A stretch of 64,000 nt of DNA, taken from Halorubrum sodomense. GTDB taxonomy: Archaea; Halobacteriota; Halobacteria; Halobacteriales; Haloferacaceae. The position numbers were made by a program, and so were the translations under genes. Location of the stretch: NCBI RefSeq assembly GCF_900111935.1, contig NZ_FOYN01000001.1, positions 124,001 to 188,000 on the forward strand, given 5' to 3'. This document shows, piece by piece, positions 30,134-39,947 of this stretch (positions are counted from its first letter, which is position 1; the number at the start of each line of letters is the position of its first letter). Below the pieces are notes generated by a model. It was given only the letters and a program-made list of their open reading frames with translations, searched no databases and had not been told where the DNA came from.

Positions 30134-30694
30134 TCAGTCCAACAGCCCGAGTCCGTTCAGCTCCTCAACGATCACGTCGACGGCGGCCGCCGCGTCGTCG
30201 GGGCTCGTCCCGCCGGTGACGACCACCTTCCCGCTGCCGAACAGCAGCGCGACGACCTCCGGCTCGTCGAGCCGATAGACGAGCCCCGGGAACTGCTCCG
30301 GCTCGTACTCGATGTGTTCCAAGCCGAGGCCGATCGCGATCGCGTTCAGGTTCAGGCTCTCGCCCAGGTCGGCCGACGTGACGATGTTCTGGACCGTTAT
30401 CTCCGGGTCCTCGATCGGAATCTGGAGCGCGCGGAGCTCCCCGAACACGATGTCGAGGCTCTCGTGGACCGCCTCGGTCGAGTTCGCGCCGGTACAGACG
30501 ATCTTCCCCGACCGGAAGATCAGGGCGGCCGACTTCGGGTCCGTGGTGCGGTAGACGAGGCCGGGGAACTGCTCTGGGTCGTAGTCGGCGCCCTCGAGGT
30601 CCATCGCGACGCTCTGGAGATCGAGCTCCTGTCCGATCCCCGTGGAGGCGACGACGTTCTCTACGGTGATCGTCTCCTTCGGGTCGGCCGTCAT
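30134..30694 (-). CDS. tbp: TATA-box binding protein
   Basis: A 186-residue general transcription factor with the two-fold TBP repeat: ITVENVVASTGIGQELDL with FPGLVYRTTDPKSAALIFRS in the first half, and ITVQNIVTSADLGESLNL with FPGLVYRLDEPEVVALLF in the second. It recruits TFB and RNA polymerase to TATA boxes. The ATG at 30694 is chosen over an adjoining GTG. TTTAAGT on the minus strand lies about 27 nt upstream. Haloarchaea often have several TBPs; this window shows one. Confidence 0.97.
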   Translation of the reverse strand: MTADPKETITVENVVASTGIGQELDLQSVAMDLEGADYDPEQFPGLVYRTTDPKSAALIFRSGKIVCTGANSTEAVHESLDIVFGELRALQIPIEDPEITVQNIVTSADLGESLNLNAIAIGLGLEHIEYEPEQFPGLVYRLDEPEVVALLFGSGKVVVTGGTSPDDAAAAVDVIVEELNGLGLLD

Positions 30695-30715
30695 CACCTC
30701 GATTCTCGCCCGAAC

Positions 30716-30727
30716 GCACTTAAATGG
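30716..30727 (-). promoter_or_regulatory. tbp TATA box
   Basis: Minus-strand CCATTTAAGTGC lies about 25-30 nt before the tbp ATG, so TBP probably drives its own leaderless transcript. Confidence 0.55.
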
Positions 30728-30778
30728 TGGCTGGTCGGAACCGCCACGCTATTCCCGTCGCCGCGCCGAGCCGTCCGC

Positions 30779-31867
30779 GTGTACTGGCTCGAACTCGCCG
30801 GCGAGACCGACGCCTTCGCCGCCCGCGAGGCCGCGACCGCCGCGACCGGCGTCGACCTCCTCGCGCCGGGGGTCGCGCGCACCGGCGGGATCGACCCCGC
30901 CCGCGTCCGCCGGCTCGCGTACACCCGCGCCGCGCACGAGGCGGTCGTCCGGACCGACGCCGACGTCGACGCCGCGGTCGTCGCCCTCCGAGCGTCGTCG
31001 CTCGATCGGTCCGGGAGCGTCGCGGTCCGCGCCCGGAACGTCCGGGGGACGGCCGACGTCTCGACCGAGGCGGCCGAGCGCGAACTCGGCGGCGTCCTCG
31101 TCGACCGCGGGTTCGACGTCGACCTCGACGACCCCGACCACGTCCTCCGCGCGCTGTTCGCGGCCGGCCCGCGCGCCGATCACGACGCGGTCGCCGGCGC
31201 GGACGGCGGCGACGCGGACCTGTGCGCGCTCGGCTGGGTCGCGGTCGAGGCCGCCCGCGACTTCGCGCCGAACCCCACCGACCGCCCCTTCTTCCAGCCG
31301 GGGAGCATGGCGCCGGCCGACGCCCGCGCCTACGCCAACCTCGCGGGTGCGGCCCCGGGACGGACCCTGCTCGACCCGATGTGCGGTACCGGCGGCCTCC
31401 CGCTGGAGGCCGGCCTCGTCGGCGGCGACGCCGTCGCCTGCGACGCGCAGCCGAAGATGGTTCGCGGCGCCCGGGAGAACTTCCGCGAGTACCTCGGTCC
31501 TCCCGGCACCGACGGGTCCCCCGAGTGGCACGTCGCGCGCGGCGACGCGACCGCGCTCCCCTTCCCCGACGACGCGGTCGACGGGGTCGCGTTCGACGCC
31601 CCGTACGGGCGGCAGTCGAAGGTCGCGCGCCACGAGCTCGCGGACCTCGTCGCGGGCGCGCTCGCCGAGGCCGCCCGGGTCGCGCCGCGCGCGGTGCTGG
31701 TCGCGGACCGCGACTGGCGCGGCCCCGCCCGCGACGCCGGCTGGACGGTCGACGCCGCGTTCGAGCGCCGGGTCCACCGGTCGCTGACGCGCCACGTGCT
31801 GGTGTTGCGCCGCGAGGAGGCGGCGGGTCGGACGGGCGACCCCTCCGTCCCAGCGGACCGAGAGTGA
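30779..31867 (+). CDS. trmG10: tRNA (guanine(10)-N2)-dimethyltransferase, THUMP type
   Basis: A 362-residue protein with an N-terminal THUMP-like RNA-binding half and a C-terminal SAM methyltransferase. LLDPMCGTGGLPLEAGL is the SAM-binding loop and FDAPYG is the N6/N2-type catalytic motif IV. It modifies G10 of tRNA in archaea. The GTG start at 30779 gives VYWLELAGETDAF, as expected for this family. It is divergent from tbp. Confidence 0.88.
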   Translation: MYWLELAGETDAFAAREAATAATGVDLLAPGVARTGGIDPARVRRLAYTRAAHEAVVRTDADVDAAVVALRASSLDRSGSVAVRARNVRGTADVSTEAAERELGGVLVDRGFDVDLDDPDHVLRALFAAGPRADHDAVAGADGGDADLCALGWVAVEAARDFAPNPTDRPFFQPGSMAPADARAYANLAGAAPGRTLLDPMCGTGGLPLEAGLVGGDAVACDAQPKMVRGARENFREYLGPPGTDGSPEWHVARGDATALPFPDDAVDGVAFDAPYGRQSKVARHELADLVAGALAEAARVAPRAVLVADRDWRGPARDAGWTVDAAFERRVHRSLTRHVLVLRREEAAGRTGDPSVPADRE

Positions 31868-31972
31868 ACGACCGATCGGCGGAATCGCTCCGATCGGGCG
31901 CTCGCGCGACAAGTTTCAGTTTCGCCCCGCCGCCGGGCAACGGTTAAGTGCGCGGCCTCTCGTGGTACTCGC

Positions 31973-33097
31973 ATGACCGGGGACGCCGGCGATATGCTCT
32001 CGTGGGACGAGTCGGTGTTCCGCGACGAGTCGGTGTTCGAGATCGACCACGTTCCCGAGACGTTCCGCCACCGCGAGAGCCAGCTGGAGAACCTCAAGTA
32101 CGCGCTCCGCCCCGCGGTCCGCGGCTCGCGCCCGCTCAACACGATGGTCCGCGGACCGCCCGGCACCGGCAAGACCACGGCGGTCCAGAAGCTGTTCGGC
32201 GAGCTCGGCGCTCGGACCGAGGTGCGGACGGTACGCGTCAACTGCCAGGTCGACTCGACGCGCTACGCGGTGTTCTCCCGGCTGTTCGAGGGGATATTCG
32301 AGTACGAACCGCCCTCCTCGGGCATCTCCTTCAAGAAGCTGTTCGGCCAGATCACCGACCGGCTCGTTGAGGAGGACGAGGTGCTGGTCGTCGCCTTAGA
32401 CGACGTCAACTACCTCTTCTACGAGAACGAGGCGTCCGACACGCTGTACTCGCTGCTCCGCGCCCACGAGGCGCACTCCGGCGCGAAGATCGGCGTCATC
32501 GTCGTCTCCTCCGACCTCGGCCTCGACGTGATCGACGACCTCGACACCCGGGTTCAGTCCGTCTTCCGTCCCGAGGAGGTGTACTTCCCCGTCTACGACG
32601 CCACCGAGATCTACGACATCCTCGCGGAGCGCGCCAAGCGCGGCTTCCACGAGGGGGTCATCGGCGACGCCGAGCTGGAGCGCGTCGCCGACCTCACCGC
32701 CGAGAGCGGGGACCTCCGGGTCGGGATCGACCTCCTGCGCCGGGCCGGGCTCAACGCCGAGATGCGCGCCTCGAAGACGATCTCCGAGGCGGACGTCGAG
32801 GAGGCGTACGACAAGTCGAAGCACGTCCACCTCTCGCGGTCGCTCCGCGGGCTCTCGGAGTCCGAGCGCGACCTCGTCCGCGTCCTCGCCGAACACGACG
32901 GCGAGCGCGCCGGCGCGGTGTACGACGCGTTCAACGACAAGACCGACCTCGGCTACACCCGCTACTCCGAGATCATCAACAAGCTCGACCAGCTCGGCGT
33001 GATCGACGCGGAGTACGCCGACGTCGACGGCCGCGGCCGCTCGCGGGAGCTGTCCCTGGCGTACGACGCCGAGGCGGTGTTGGACCGGCTGGAGTGA
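31973..33097 (+). CDS. Orc1/Cdc6-family replication initiator
   Basis: A 374-residue AAA+ protein with Walker A RGPPGTGKTT, Walker B VVALDDVNYL, the sensor/arginine region DLDTRVQSVF, and a C-terminal winged helix (YDAFNDKTDLGYTRYSEI). Family members bind origin recognition boxes and load MCM. Haloarchaea carry many paralogues. The 105-nt upstream gap shows no obvious origin boxes, so this copy may not mark an active origin. TTAAGT about 25 nt upstream suits a leaderless promoter. Confidence 0.93.
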   Translation: MTGDAGDMLSWDESVFRDESVFEIDHVPETFRHRESQLENLKYALRPAVRGSRPLNTMVRGPPGTGKTTAVQKLFGELGARTEVRTVRVNCQVDSTRYAVFSRLFEGIFEYEPPSSGISFKKLFGQITDRLVEEDEVLVVALDDVNYLFYENEASDTLYSLLRAHEAHSGAKIGVIVVSSDLGLDVIDDLDTRVQSVFRPEEVYFPVYDATEIYDILAERAKRGFHEGVIGDAELERVADLTAESGDLRVGIDLLRRAGLNAEMRASKTISEADVEEAYDKSKHVHLSRSLRGLSESERDLVRVLAEHDGERAGAVYDAFNDKTDLGYTRYSEIINKLDQLGVIDAEYADVDGRGRSRELSLAYDAEAVLDRLE

Positions 33098-33175
33098 CGG
33101 CGACGCCGGCCGCACCCGCACCGGCGTCGGTTCCCGCCCGACGCCTTTTCAACGCCGCCGCACGCAGTCGCTCTC

Positions 33176-33910
33176 ATGAAGACGAGCGGCGGGAGCGACG
33201 CGGCGAAGCGACGCGCCGGCGAGTCGGCGGCCGAGGCGGCGACCGACGGCGACGTGGTCGGGCTGGGGACCGGCTCGACGGCGGCGCACGCGATCCGGCG
33301 GCTCGGCGACCGGGTCGACGCCGGCCTCGACGTCCGGGGGGTTCCCACCTCCTTCGCGAGCCGCGAACTCGCGGCCGAGGAGGGGATCCCCCGCCTCGAC
33401 CTCTCCGAGGCGGTCGGTCCCGACGGGCCGGGGATCGACATCGCGATCGACGGCGCCGACCAGGTGGCGACCGGCGGCGAGGCGGGCGACGCCCTCGTCT
33501 CCGGCGGGGAACTTATAAAAGGCGGCGGCGCGGCGCACGCCCGCGAGAAGCTCGTCGACGCCGCGGCCGACCGCTTCCTCGTGGTCGTCGACCCCTCGAA
33601 GGAGTCGCCGCGGCTGGACCGATCGCTTCCGATCGAGGTGCTCCCCGCGGGACGGACCGCGGTCGCCGCGGCGGTCCGGGAGGCCGGCGGCGAGCCGACG
33701 CTGCGACGCGCGGACCGGAAGGACGGGCCCGTGGTGACCGACAACGGGAACCTCGTCCTCGACTGCGCGTTCGGTGAGATCACCGACCCCGCCGCCCTGT
33801 CGACGACGCTGTCCGCGACTCCGGGCGTCGTCGAACACGGACTCTTCGTCGGGCTCGCGGACGAGGTCCACGTCGGGACGGCGTCGGGCGTCCGCGTCGA
33901 CGAGGTCTGA
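33176..33910 (+). CDS. rpiA: Ribose-5-phosphate isomerase A
   Basis: A 244-residue enzyme interconverting ribulose 5-phosphate and ribose 5-phosphate, supplying nucleotide and histidine synthesis. The phosphate loop is GLGTGSTAAHAI. IDGADQV and KGGGAAHAREK carry the active-site residues. The full family length is present. Confidence 0.96.
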   Translation: MKTSGGSDAAKRRAGESAAEAATDGDVVGLGTGSTAAHAIRRLGDRVDAGLDVRGVPTSFASRELAAEEGIPRLDLSEAVGPDGPGIDIAIDGADQVATGGEAGDALVSGGELIKGGGAAHAREKLVDAAADRFLVVVDPSKESPRLDRSLPIEVLPAGRTAVAAAVREAGGEPTLRRADRKDGPVVTDNGNLVLDCAFGEITDPAALSTTLSATPGVVEHGLFVGLADEVHVGTASGVRVDEV

Positions 33911-33995
33911 CCGAGCCGTCGCGGCGAACCGGTCGACGTCGCGGCCGCTCGGCGGTCGGCGTCCGAATAAAAGCGGTACGGAAACGAGTTCCGTC

Positions 33996-34163
33996 TTAGA
34001 GGTCGCGCGGCTGGACCGTCTTCCGGTCGTTGGCCTCGGCGCGGCGCGCGGCGTCTTCGAGCAGCTCGTCCACTTCGTCGTCCAGCGCGTCGTAGAAGTC
34101 CGAAGCGACGTTCTTGTCGTCCAGGGCTTCCTTGACGGCCGCTTTGACAATAAGGTCTGCCAT
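33996..34163 (-). CDS. DUF1931-like single histone-fold protein, 55 residues
   Basis: A very short acidic protein beginning MADLIVKAAVKEALDDKNVA and ending NDRKTVQPRDL. The C-terminal part resembles the histone-fold A..A....RKTV...DL motif, with the long central helix YDALDDEVDELLEDAARRAE. It would form a histone dimer-like unit only by pairing. The minus-strand TATA (CTTATTAAC, about 34186-34194) lies about 25 nt upstream. Function is not established; related haloarchaeal proteins are annotated DUF1931. Confidence 0.82.
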   Translation of the reverse strand: MADLIVKAAVKEALDDKNVASDFYDALDDEVDELLEDAARRAEANDRKTVQPRDL

Positions 34164-34448
34164 GCGCTCGACGATATCCGTCGACAGTTAATAAGAGTTC
34201 CTGAATTCGACCGCGAGGGGCGCCGTGACGCCGGTTCGCGGAGGGCCGCGAACACAACCACTTATATATCTTGTGAGATTCCCGTCTCGGCGTCGACTCG
34301 AACTCGGTCCGGGGCCGCCTCGCAGCCCACTCGTTCGGGTCGCGTGGCGCTCGGTGCGCGTACAGGCCCCGTCGCTCGGTTTCGCGCGCGGCGCGTCCCC
34401 GGGCGCCGAACCGACAGGTTCGACCGGCTCCCCGGTCGACGGTCGTCC
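34164..34448. promoter_or_regulatory. Intergenic region with strong TATA far upstream of larB
   Basis: The sequence ACTTATATATC at 34259-34270 is the best TATA box in the area but lies about 180 nt before the larB ATG. A transcript from it would have a leader of roughly 150 nt, unusual for haloarchaea, or it could make a small unrecognised RNA. The minus-strand half holds the promoter of the 55-residue protein. Confidence 0.4.
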
Positions 34449-35207
34449 ATGCGAGAGACGTTGGCGGCGCTCGAGGCGGGCGATATCGGGATCGAGGAGG
34501 CGGAGTCGCGGCTGGCGGGCTACGCGACCACGGACGCGGGGCGGTTCGACGCCGCCCGCGAGCGGCGTCGCGGGATCCCCGAGGCGATCCTCGCGGAGGG
34601 AAAGACGCCCGCCGAGGTCGCCGCGCTGGCCGCGACGGCGCTCGACACCACGGGCCGAGCGCTGGTGACGCGCGCGGACGAGTCCACGGCGGAGGCGGTC
34701 GCGTCGGCGGTCGACGTGGACGCGACGGTCGACCGCGACGACCGGGTCGGGACCGTCGTCGCGCACGCCGCCGGGTTCGAGCCGCCGTCGCTCGACGCCG
34801 CGGTCGCGGTCGTGGCCGCCGGCACCGCGGACGCGCCGGTCGCCGGTGAGGCGGCGGTCGTCGCCCGCGAGGTCGGGGCGACGGTCGACCGGGTCGACGA
34901 CGTCGGCGTCGCCAACCTCGACCGGATCCTCGATCAGGTCGACCGGATCCGCGAGGCCGACGCCGTCGTCGTGGCGGCGGGCCGCGAGGGCGCCCTCCCC
35001 ACCGTCGTCGCCGGCCTCGTCGGCGCCCCCGTGATCGCCCTCCCGGTCTCGACCGGCTACGGCGTCGGCGGCGAGGGCGTCGCGGCGCTGGCGGGCGCGC
35101 TCCAGTCGTGTTCCGTGCTCACGACCGTCAACGTCGACGCCGGCTTCGTCGCCGGCGCGCAGGCCGGCCTGATCGCCCGTGCGGTCGACGCGGCGCGGGC
35201 CGAGTGA
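34449..35207 (+). CDS. larB: Nickel pincer cofactor biosynthesis protein LarB
   Basis: A 252-residue protein of the LarB (PurE-like) family, which carboxylates and hydrolyses nicotinic acid adenine dinucleotide in making the nickel-pincer cofactor of lactate racemase-type enzymes. The N-terminal MRETLAALEAGDIGIEEAES and LDTTGRALVTRA are family-like. The C-terminal PurE-like core has VVVAAGREGALPTVVAGLVG and VSTGYGVGGEGVAAL. larC and larE are not in the window. Confidence 0.9.
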   Translation: MRETLAALEAGDIGIEEAESRLAGYATTDAGRFDAARERRRGIPEAILAEGKTPAEVAALAATALDTTGRALVTRADESTAEAVASAVDVDATVDRDDRVGTVVAHAAGFEPPSLDAAVAVVAAGTADAPVAGEAAVVAREVGATVDRVDDVGVANLDRILDQVDRIREADAVVVAAGREGALPTVVAGLVGAPVIALPVSTGYGVGGEGVAALAGALQSCSVLTTVNVDAGFVAGAQAGLIARAVDAARAE

Positions 35208-35399
35208 GCGCCCTCGTCCGCCGCGGTCGGGGGTCGCTCGGGACCCCGGTCGACGGCCCCGATCGGTCCCCGTCGGACCCGTCGATCGCCGGGGACCTCG
35301 GCTCGCATTAAACGCGCGAATACCGGAAGTCGACGGGCCCGAGAAAGGGTATTTGTTCGTCCAGTCCCTACCGACTTTGCCGACGCACGTCGGCACCAC

Positions 35400-35552
35400 A
35401 TGCCACGCTGTGACCACTGCGGGTCGCACGTCTCGGACCGCTTCGCGCGCGTTTTCGCGGACGAGCGCGGCGACCTGAACGCGTGCCCGAAATGCTCCGC
35501 GAACGCGGGCATCGCCGAGGTGTCTCGCGAGCGGACTCGAACCGGGGACTGA
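35400..35552 (+). CDS. Small zinc-finger protein (DUF7563-like), 50 residues
   Basis: Two CxxC knuckles, [12 protein letters not shown] and [11 protein letters not shown], frame a short strand-rich middle ([12 protein letters not shown]). This is the layout of small haloarchaeal zinc-finger proteins of unknown role. It resembles the protein at 62470 in the integrated element. A TATA-like GGGTATTTG lies about 45-50 nt upstream. Confidence 0.75.
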   Translation: MPRCDHCGSHVSDRFARVFADERGDLNACPKCSANAGIAEVSRERTRTGD

Positions 35553-35658
35553 CCGGCCGAACGCCGATCGAAGACCGAGCGCACCGAGAGCGGCGGCGCC
35601 GTCTTCCGGCTTCGGGCGCATCCCCACGCATTTTGCGCTCGCGCTCGCACGGTCGCCC

Positions 35659-35928
35659 GTGGCCGACCACCACGTGTACGTGATCGAGTGCGCCGACGGC
35701 ACCCTCTACACCGGGTACACGACCGACGTGGAGCGCCGCGTCGCCGAACACGACGCCGGCGAGGGCGCGAAGTACACCCGCGGTCGGACCCCCGTCACCC
35801 TGCGCCACGTCGAGTCGTTCGCCTCGCAGTCGGCGGCGATGTCGAGGGAGCACGCGATCAAGTCGCTGTCGCGCGCGGAGAAGGAGCGGCTGATCGGCGG
35901 GGACGGTGAGGGCGACGGCGAAAGCTGA
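35659..35928 (+). CDS. GIY-YIG nuclease-domain protein
   Basis: An 89-residue single-domain protein of the UPF0213/YhbQ type. [20 protein letters not shown] corresponds to the GIY...YIG segment with Val and Thr variants. R-x-x-EH and [16 protein letters not shown] follow. A catalytic Glu candidate lies in [14 protein letters not shown]. The cellular role is unknown; it could act on structured nucleic acid. GTG start. Confidence 0.85.
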   Translation: MADHHVYVIECADGTLYTGYTTDVERRVAEHDAGEGAKYTRGRTPVTLRHVESFASQSAAMSREHAIKSLSRAEKERLIGGDGEGDGES

Positions 35929-35943
35929 GGGTTCCGACCCCGT

Positions 35944-36834
35944 TCACTCGACGAGCCGTTCGATCTCGGTGACGAGGATACCGGTCGCGCCGACCGACCG
36001 GAGCTCGGAGATGGTCTCGAACACGTCGCGCTCGTCGACGACGGCGTGGACCGCCACCATCCCGTTGCCGTCCTCGTCGGCCTCGACGTCCATCACCGTC
36101 GGGCCGCCGAGCCCGGGGATCACGTCTTTCACGTCGTCGAGCCGCGCCTTCGGCGCGTTCATCATCAGGTAGCGGCGGCCGTCCGCCGCGAGGACGGACT
36201 CGAAGGCGGTCACCACCTGGTCGACCTTCGCGTCGTCGACGACCTCGGGCCGAGCGAACAGCCGCACCGAGGAGTCGAGCACGTCGTCGATCACGGCCAG
36301 CCGGTTCACCTTCAGCGTCGTCCCCGTCGAGGTGATGTCGACGATGGCGTCGGCCATGTCGACGTGCGGGGTCAGCTCCGTCGCGCCCGTCACCGTGACC
36401 ACGTCGGCGTCGACGCCCACGCGGTCGAGGTACTCGCCGGTGACGTTCGGGAACTCGGTGGCGATCGTCCGCCCCGCGAGGTCCTCGACGGCCGCCACGT
36501 CGCCGTCCTCGGGCGCCGCGAGGACGAGCTTACAGGAGCCGTACCCCAGATCGAGCAGGTCGACGAGGTCGCCGTCGGCCGCGGACGCGGCGTCGTCCGC
36601 CACCCCGCCGGACTCGGCCGCCTGATCGAGGCCCGTGACGCCGAGGTCGGCCGCGCCGTCGCGGACGTACTCGGGGATGTCGGCCGCCCGCGCGAACAGC
36701 ACCGTCACGTCCTCGTCGACGGTGTCGGCGTACAGCTGGCGGTCGGCGGTCTCCTCGACGTGGAGCCCCGCGCGCTCCAACAGCGAGAGCGTCGGCTCGT
36801 GTAGGCGGCCCTTGTTGGGGACGGCGATGCGCAT
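35944..36834 (-). CDS. hisG: ATP phosphoribosyltransferase, long form
   Basis: A 296-residue HisG catalysing the first step of histidine synthesis. It begins [35 protein letters not shown] is the PRPP-binding loop. The C-terminal 80 residues ([20 protein letters not shown] onward) are the ACT-like histidine-feedback domain of the long form, so no HisZ is needed. Repeat copy D, read in the same direction, ends about 75 nt upstream. Confidence 0.96.
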   Translation of the reverse strand: MRIAVPNKGRLHEPTLSLLERAGLHVEETADRQLYADTVDEDVTVLFARAADIPEYVRDGAADLGVTGLDQAAESGGVADDAASAADGDLVDLLDLGYGSCKLVLAAPEDGDVAAVEDLAGRTIATEFPNVTGEYLDRVGVDADVVTVTGATELTPHVDMADAIVDITSTGTTLKVNRLAVIDDVLDSSVRLFARPEVVDDAKVDQVVTAFESVLAADGRRYLMMNAPKARLDDVKDVIPGLGGPTVMDVEADEDGNGMVAVHAVVDERDVFETISELRSVGATGILVTEIERLVE

Positions 36835-36908
36835 ACGCGACGACTCGCGGGGACAGGGGGAAACGTTTTCGTCCGGCCGTCGCCGGGAGCGGGAAGCCGA
36901 ACGCCTCG

Positions 36909-37187
36909 TGGTGGCGCGTGCCTGCGAGGCCGCTTCGCGGCCGAGCCGCGAGGGACCGGAGGTCCCTCTGGAAGCCGGCGCGAAGCGCCGGCGACAGCAC
37001 CGCGCGAGGGAGTTGCGAGCGAAGCGAGCGACGAGGCTGGGGAGGCGTGAGGTGCGGTCGCTGTGCGGAGCGGGTGGACTCAGAGGGGCAGCCGCGAGGG
37101 CGGTGGTGGCCGCAAGTAAGCACCGCACCGAGCACCGCGAGCCAGGAGCGCAGCAAGGCCCCCGAGCCGTCGCGGCCGGGGCTTTAG
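36909..37187 (-). repeat. Hairpin-rich intergenic repeat, copy D (inverted)
   Basis: Read on the minus strand it has the same block order: TCTAAAGCCCCGGCCGCG, CTCGCGGCTGCCCCTCTGAG, CTCCCCAGCCTCGTCGCTCG, CCCTCGCGCGGTGC, CTCGCAGGCACGCGCCACC. Perfect hairpins lie at 36974-36992 (8 bp, three-base loop), 36951-36967 (7 bp) and 36928-36942 (6 bp). No tandem TATA units are seen at its 5' side. It fills the 36835-37276 gap, where I find no gene. Confidence 0.8.
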
Positions 37188-37276
37188 AGGCGTTCACCGC
37201 CGAATCCAGTTCTAGTCACGTATCGCCGAGCGGCCGGGGATCCGGATGCTTCGATCACCTCTCCCGACCGAGGAAT

Positions 37277-37666
37277 TCAGCCCGCGACCGCATCGAATCT
37301 CGTTCTCACCACCCAGTGCGCGACGGGGAGACAGCCGGCGAACGCGATCGGCCACGTGGTCAACTGCGAGGTCGGATCGGGCGGCGACACGAGACTCCCG
37401 ACGACCAATCCACCGAGACCGGCGATAACGACGGTGGCGGTGGCTCGCTCCAGTCGGGACGGCGGCCACTCCCGGGACCGACCGCGACGCCACCACAGCA
37501 GGTAGTAGAACAACACAATTCCCGAGAGCGGTGCGAGAACGCCCCAAACGGCCGGATAGTCGCTCCCGCGAGCGTGGGCGTCGAAGTTGACCCAGACGCC
37601 GGACGCGAGCCAGACGGACAGGACGAGGGCGGCGCCGAACGCGACGGCGGGTGTGAGGAGGGACAC
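37277..37666 (-). CDS. Four-helix membrane protein, hypothetical
   Basis: A 129-residue protein from the GTG at 37666 (VSLLTPAVAFGAALVLSVWL). It has about four hydrophobic helices and an Arg-rich cytoplasmic loop (WWRRGRSREWPPSRLER). The frame stays open to 37783, but that longer start would sit almost on the uvrB start, so the internal start is preferred. No family recognised. Confidence 0.5.
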   Translation of the reverse strand: MSLLTPAVAFGAALVLSVWLASGVWVNFDAHARGSDYPAVWGVLAPLSGIVLFYYLLWWRRGRSREWPPSRLERATATVVIAGLGGLVVGSLVSPPDPTSQLTTWPIAFAGCLPVAHWVVRTRFDAVAG

Positions 37667-37794
37667 GATCGAGTGTTCAGCCCGATCGGTAATCGGTCTT
37701 CCCCCAGAATGAATCGTCCGCGCGAGACCGATTTCTTCGAAGTCACCGACGTAGCCGCGCCGCTCAAGTGCCTCGCCGCCCAACGACGCGTATC

Positions 37795-39849
37795 GTGAGC
37801 GACGCCGACTCCCCCCTCTCGGAGGACCGCCCGACCGTCGACCGCCCGCTCCGCGTCGACGCCCCGTTCGAGCCCGCGGGCGACCAGCCGGAGGCGATAG
37901 AGCAACTGGTCGAGGGGTTCGAGTCGGGCGCGGACAAGCAGACGCTGCTCGGCGTCACCGGCTCTGGGAAGACGAACACCGTCTCGTGGGTCGCCGAGGA
38001 GTTAGACCAGCCCACCCTCGTACTCGCCCACAACAAGACGCTCGCGGCCCAGCTGTACGAGGAGTTCCGCGAGCTGTTCCCGGACAACGCCGTCGAGTAC
38101 TTCGTCTCGTACTACGACTACTACCAGCCGGAGGCGTACGTCGAGCAGACGGACACGTTCATCGACAAGGAGATGTCGATCAACGAGGAGATCGACCGCC
38201 TGCGCCACTCCGCGACGCGCTCGCTGCTCACCCGCGACGACGTGATCGTGGTCGCGAGCGTCTCCGCCATCTACGGGCTCGGCGACCCGGGGAACTACCG
38301 CGACATGGCGCTCCGCCTCGAAGTCGGCGAGCAGGTCGGCCGCGAGGAGCTGCTCGCCCGGCTCGTCGACCTGAACTACGAGCGCAACGACGTGGACTTC
38401 ACGCAGGGCACCTTCCGCGTGCGGGGCGACACCGTCGAGATATACCCGATGTACGGGCGGTACGCGGTGCGGGTCGAGCTGTGGGGCGAGGAGATCGACC
38501 GGATGCTCAAGGTGGACCCGATGCACGGCGAGGTCGTGAGCGAGGAGCCCGCCGTCATGCTCCACCCGGCGGAGCACTACTCGATCCCGGACGACAAACT
38601 GGAGCAGGCAATCGCGGAGATCGAGGAGCTGATGGCGAAGCGGGTCAGCTACTTCGAGCGACAGGGCGACCTCGTCGCCGCCCAGCGCATCGAGGAGCGC
38701 ACCACCTTCGACCTGGAGATGCTCCGGGAGGCCGGCTACTGCTCGGGGATCGAGAACTACTCGGTCCACATGGACGACCGCGAGTCCGGCGACGCGCCCT
38801 ACACCCTGCTCGACTACTTCCCCGACGACTTCCTCACCGTCGTCGACGAGTCCCACCAGACGATCCCCCAGATCAAAGGCCAGTACGAGGGCGACAAGTC
38901 GCGGAAGGACTCGCTCGTCGAGAACGGGTTCCGGCTCCCGACCGCGTACGACAACCGCCCCCTCACCTTCGAGGAGTTCGAGGCGAAGACCGACCGCACC
39001 CTCTACGTCTCGGCGACGCCCGGCGACTACGAGCGCGAGACCTCCGACCGGATCGTCGAGCAGATCGTCCGCCCGACCCACCTCGTCGACCCGAAGGTGG
39101 AGGTGACGGGCGCCACGGGACAGGTCGACGACCTCCTCGAGCGCGTCGACGAGCGGATCGAGCGCGACGAGCGGGTCCTCGTCACCACGCTCACCAAGCG
39201 GATGGCCGAGGACCTCACGGAGTACTTCGAGGAGGCCGGGATCGACGTGGCGTACATGCACGACGAGACGGACACCCTCGAACGCCACGAGATCATCCGC
39301 GACCTCCGCTTGGGCAACATCGACGTGCTCGTCGGCATCAATCTGCTCCGGGAGGGGCTCGACATCCCGGAGGTCTCCCTCGTCGCCATCCTCGACGCCG
39401 ACCAGGAGGGATTCCTCCGCTCCACCACGACGCTCGTCCAGACGATGGGGCGGGCCGCCCGCAACGTCAACGGCGAGGTCGTCCTCTACGCCGACGAGGT
39501 GACGGATTCGATGGAGGCCGCGATCGAGGAGACCCAGCGCCGCCGCGAGATCCAGCTCGAGTACAACGAGCAGCACGGGTACGAGGCGACCACCATCGAC
39601 AAGCCGGTGGGCGAGACGAACCTCCCCGGCTCGAAGACGGACACCTCGAACGTGAGCGTCGGCGACGTGGAGAGCGAAGACGAGGCGGAAGCGCAGATCG
39701 AGGCGCTCGAAGACCGCATGGACGAGGCCGCGAGCAACCTCGAGTTCGAGCTGGCGGCGGACATCCGCGACCGGATCGCGGAGCTGCGGCGCGCGTTCGA
39801 GATCGACGCGGGCGACGAGGGAGTCCCGGCGCCGGCGATGGACGAGTAG
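37795..39849 (+). CDS. uvrB: Excinuclease ABC subunit B
   Basis: A 684-residue UvrB, the damage-verifying helicase-like subunit of nucleotide excision repair. It has Walker [13 protein letters not shown], the beta-hairpin region [18 protein letters not shown], motif [14 protein letters not shown] and motif [13 protein letters not shown]-terminal UVR motif ([20 protein letters not shown]) contacts UvrC. The GTG at 37795 ([13 protein letters not shown]) is preferred to a GTG nine codons upstream. It partners uvrA at 3.1-6.1 kb. Confidence 0.97.
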   Translation: MSDADSPLSEDRPTVDRPLRVDAPFEPAGDQPEAIEQLVEGFESGADKQTLLGVTGSGKTNTVSWVAEELDQPTLVLAHNKTLAAQLYEEFRELFPDNAVEYFVSYYDYYQPEAYVEQTDTFIDKEMSINEEIDRLRHSATRSLLTRDDVIVVASVSAIYGLGDPGNYRDMALRLEVGEQVGREELLARLVDLNYERNDVDFTQGTFRVRGDTVEIYPMYGRYAVRVELWGEEIDRMLKVDPMHGEVVSEEPAVMLHPAEHYSIPDDKLEQAIAEIEELMAKRVSYFERQGDLVAAQRIEERTTFDLEMLREAGYCSGIENYSVHMDDRESGDAPYTLLDYFPDDFLTVVDESHQTIPQIKGQYEGDKSRKDSLVENGFRLPTAYDNRPLTFEEFEAKTDRTLYVSATPGDYERETSDRIVEQIVRPTHLVDPKVEVTGATGQVDDLLERVDERIERDERVLVTTLTKRMAEDLTEYFEEAGIDVAYMHDETDTLERHEIIRDLRLGNIDVLVGINLLREGLDIPEVSLVAILDADQEGFLRSTTTLVQTMGRAARNVNGEVVLYADEVTDSMEAAIEETQRRREIQLEYNEQHGYEATTIDKPVGETNLPGSKTDTSNVSVGDVESEDEAEAQIEALEDRMDEAASNLEFELAADIRDRIAELRRAFEIDAGDEGVPAPAMDE

Positions 39850-39947
39850 CGGTCGGAGCGCCCCCGCACGTCGACCCCGCGGCTCCGATTCTCAGTCCGC
39901 GTCACCGTGACGACGGGGTTTTACCTCGCTGCGTCGGAGGCGGGCAC

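Noticed and set aside
31868-31972. Replication origin next to the Orc1/Cdc6 gene
   Set aside because: The upstream gap is only 105 nt and holds no visible repeated origin boxes or AT-rich unwinding element; only a TATA box is apparent.
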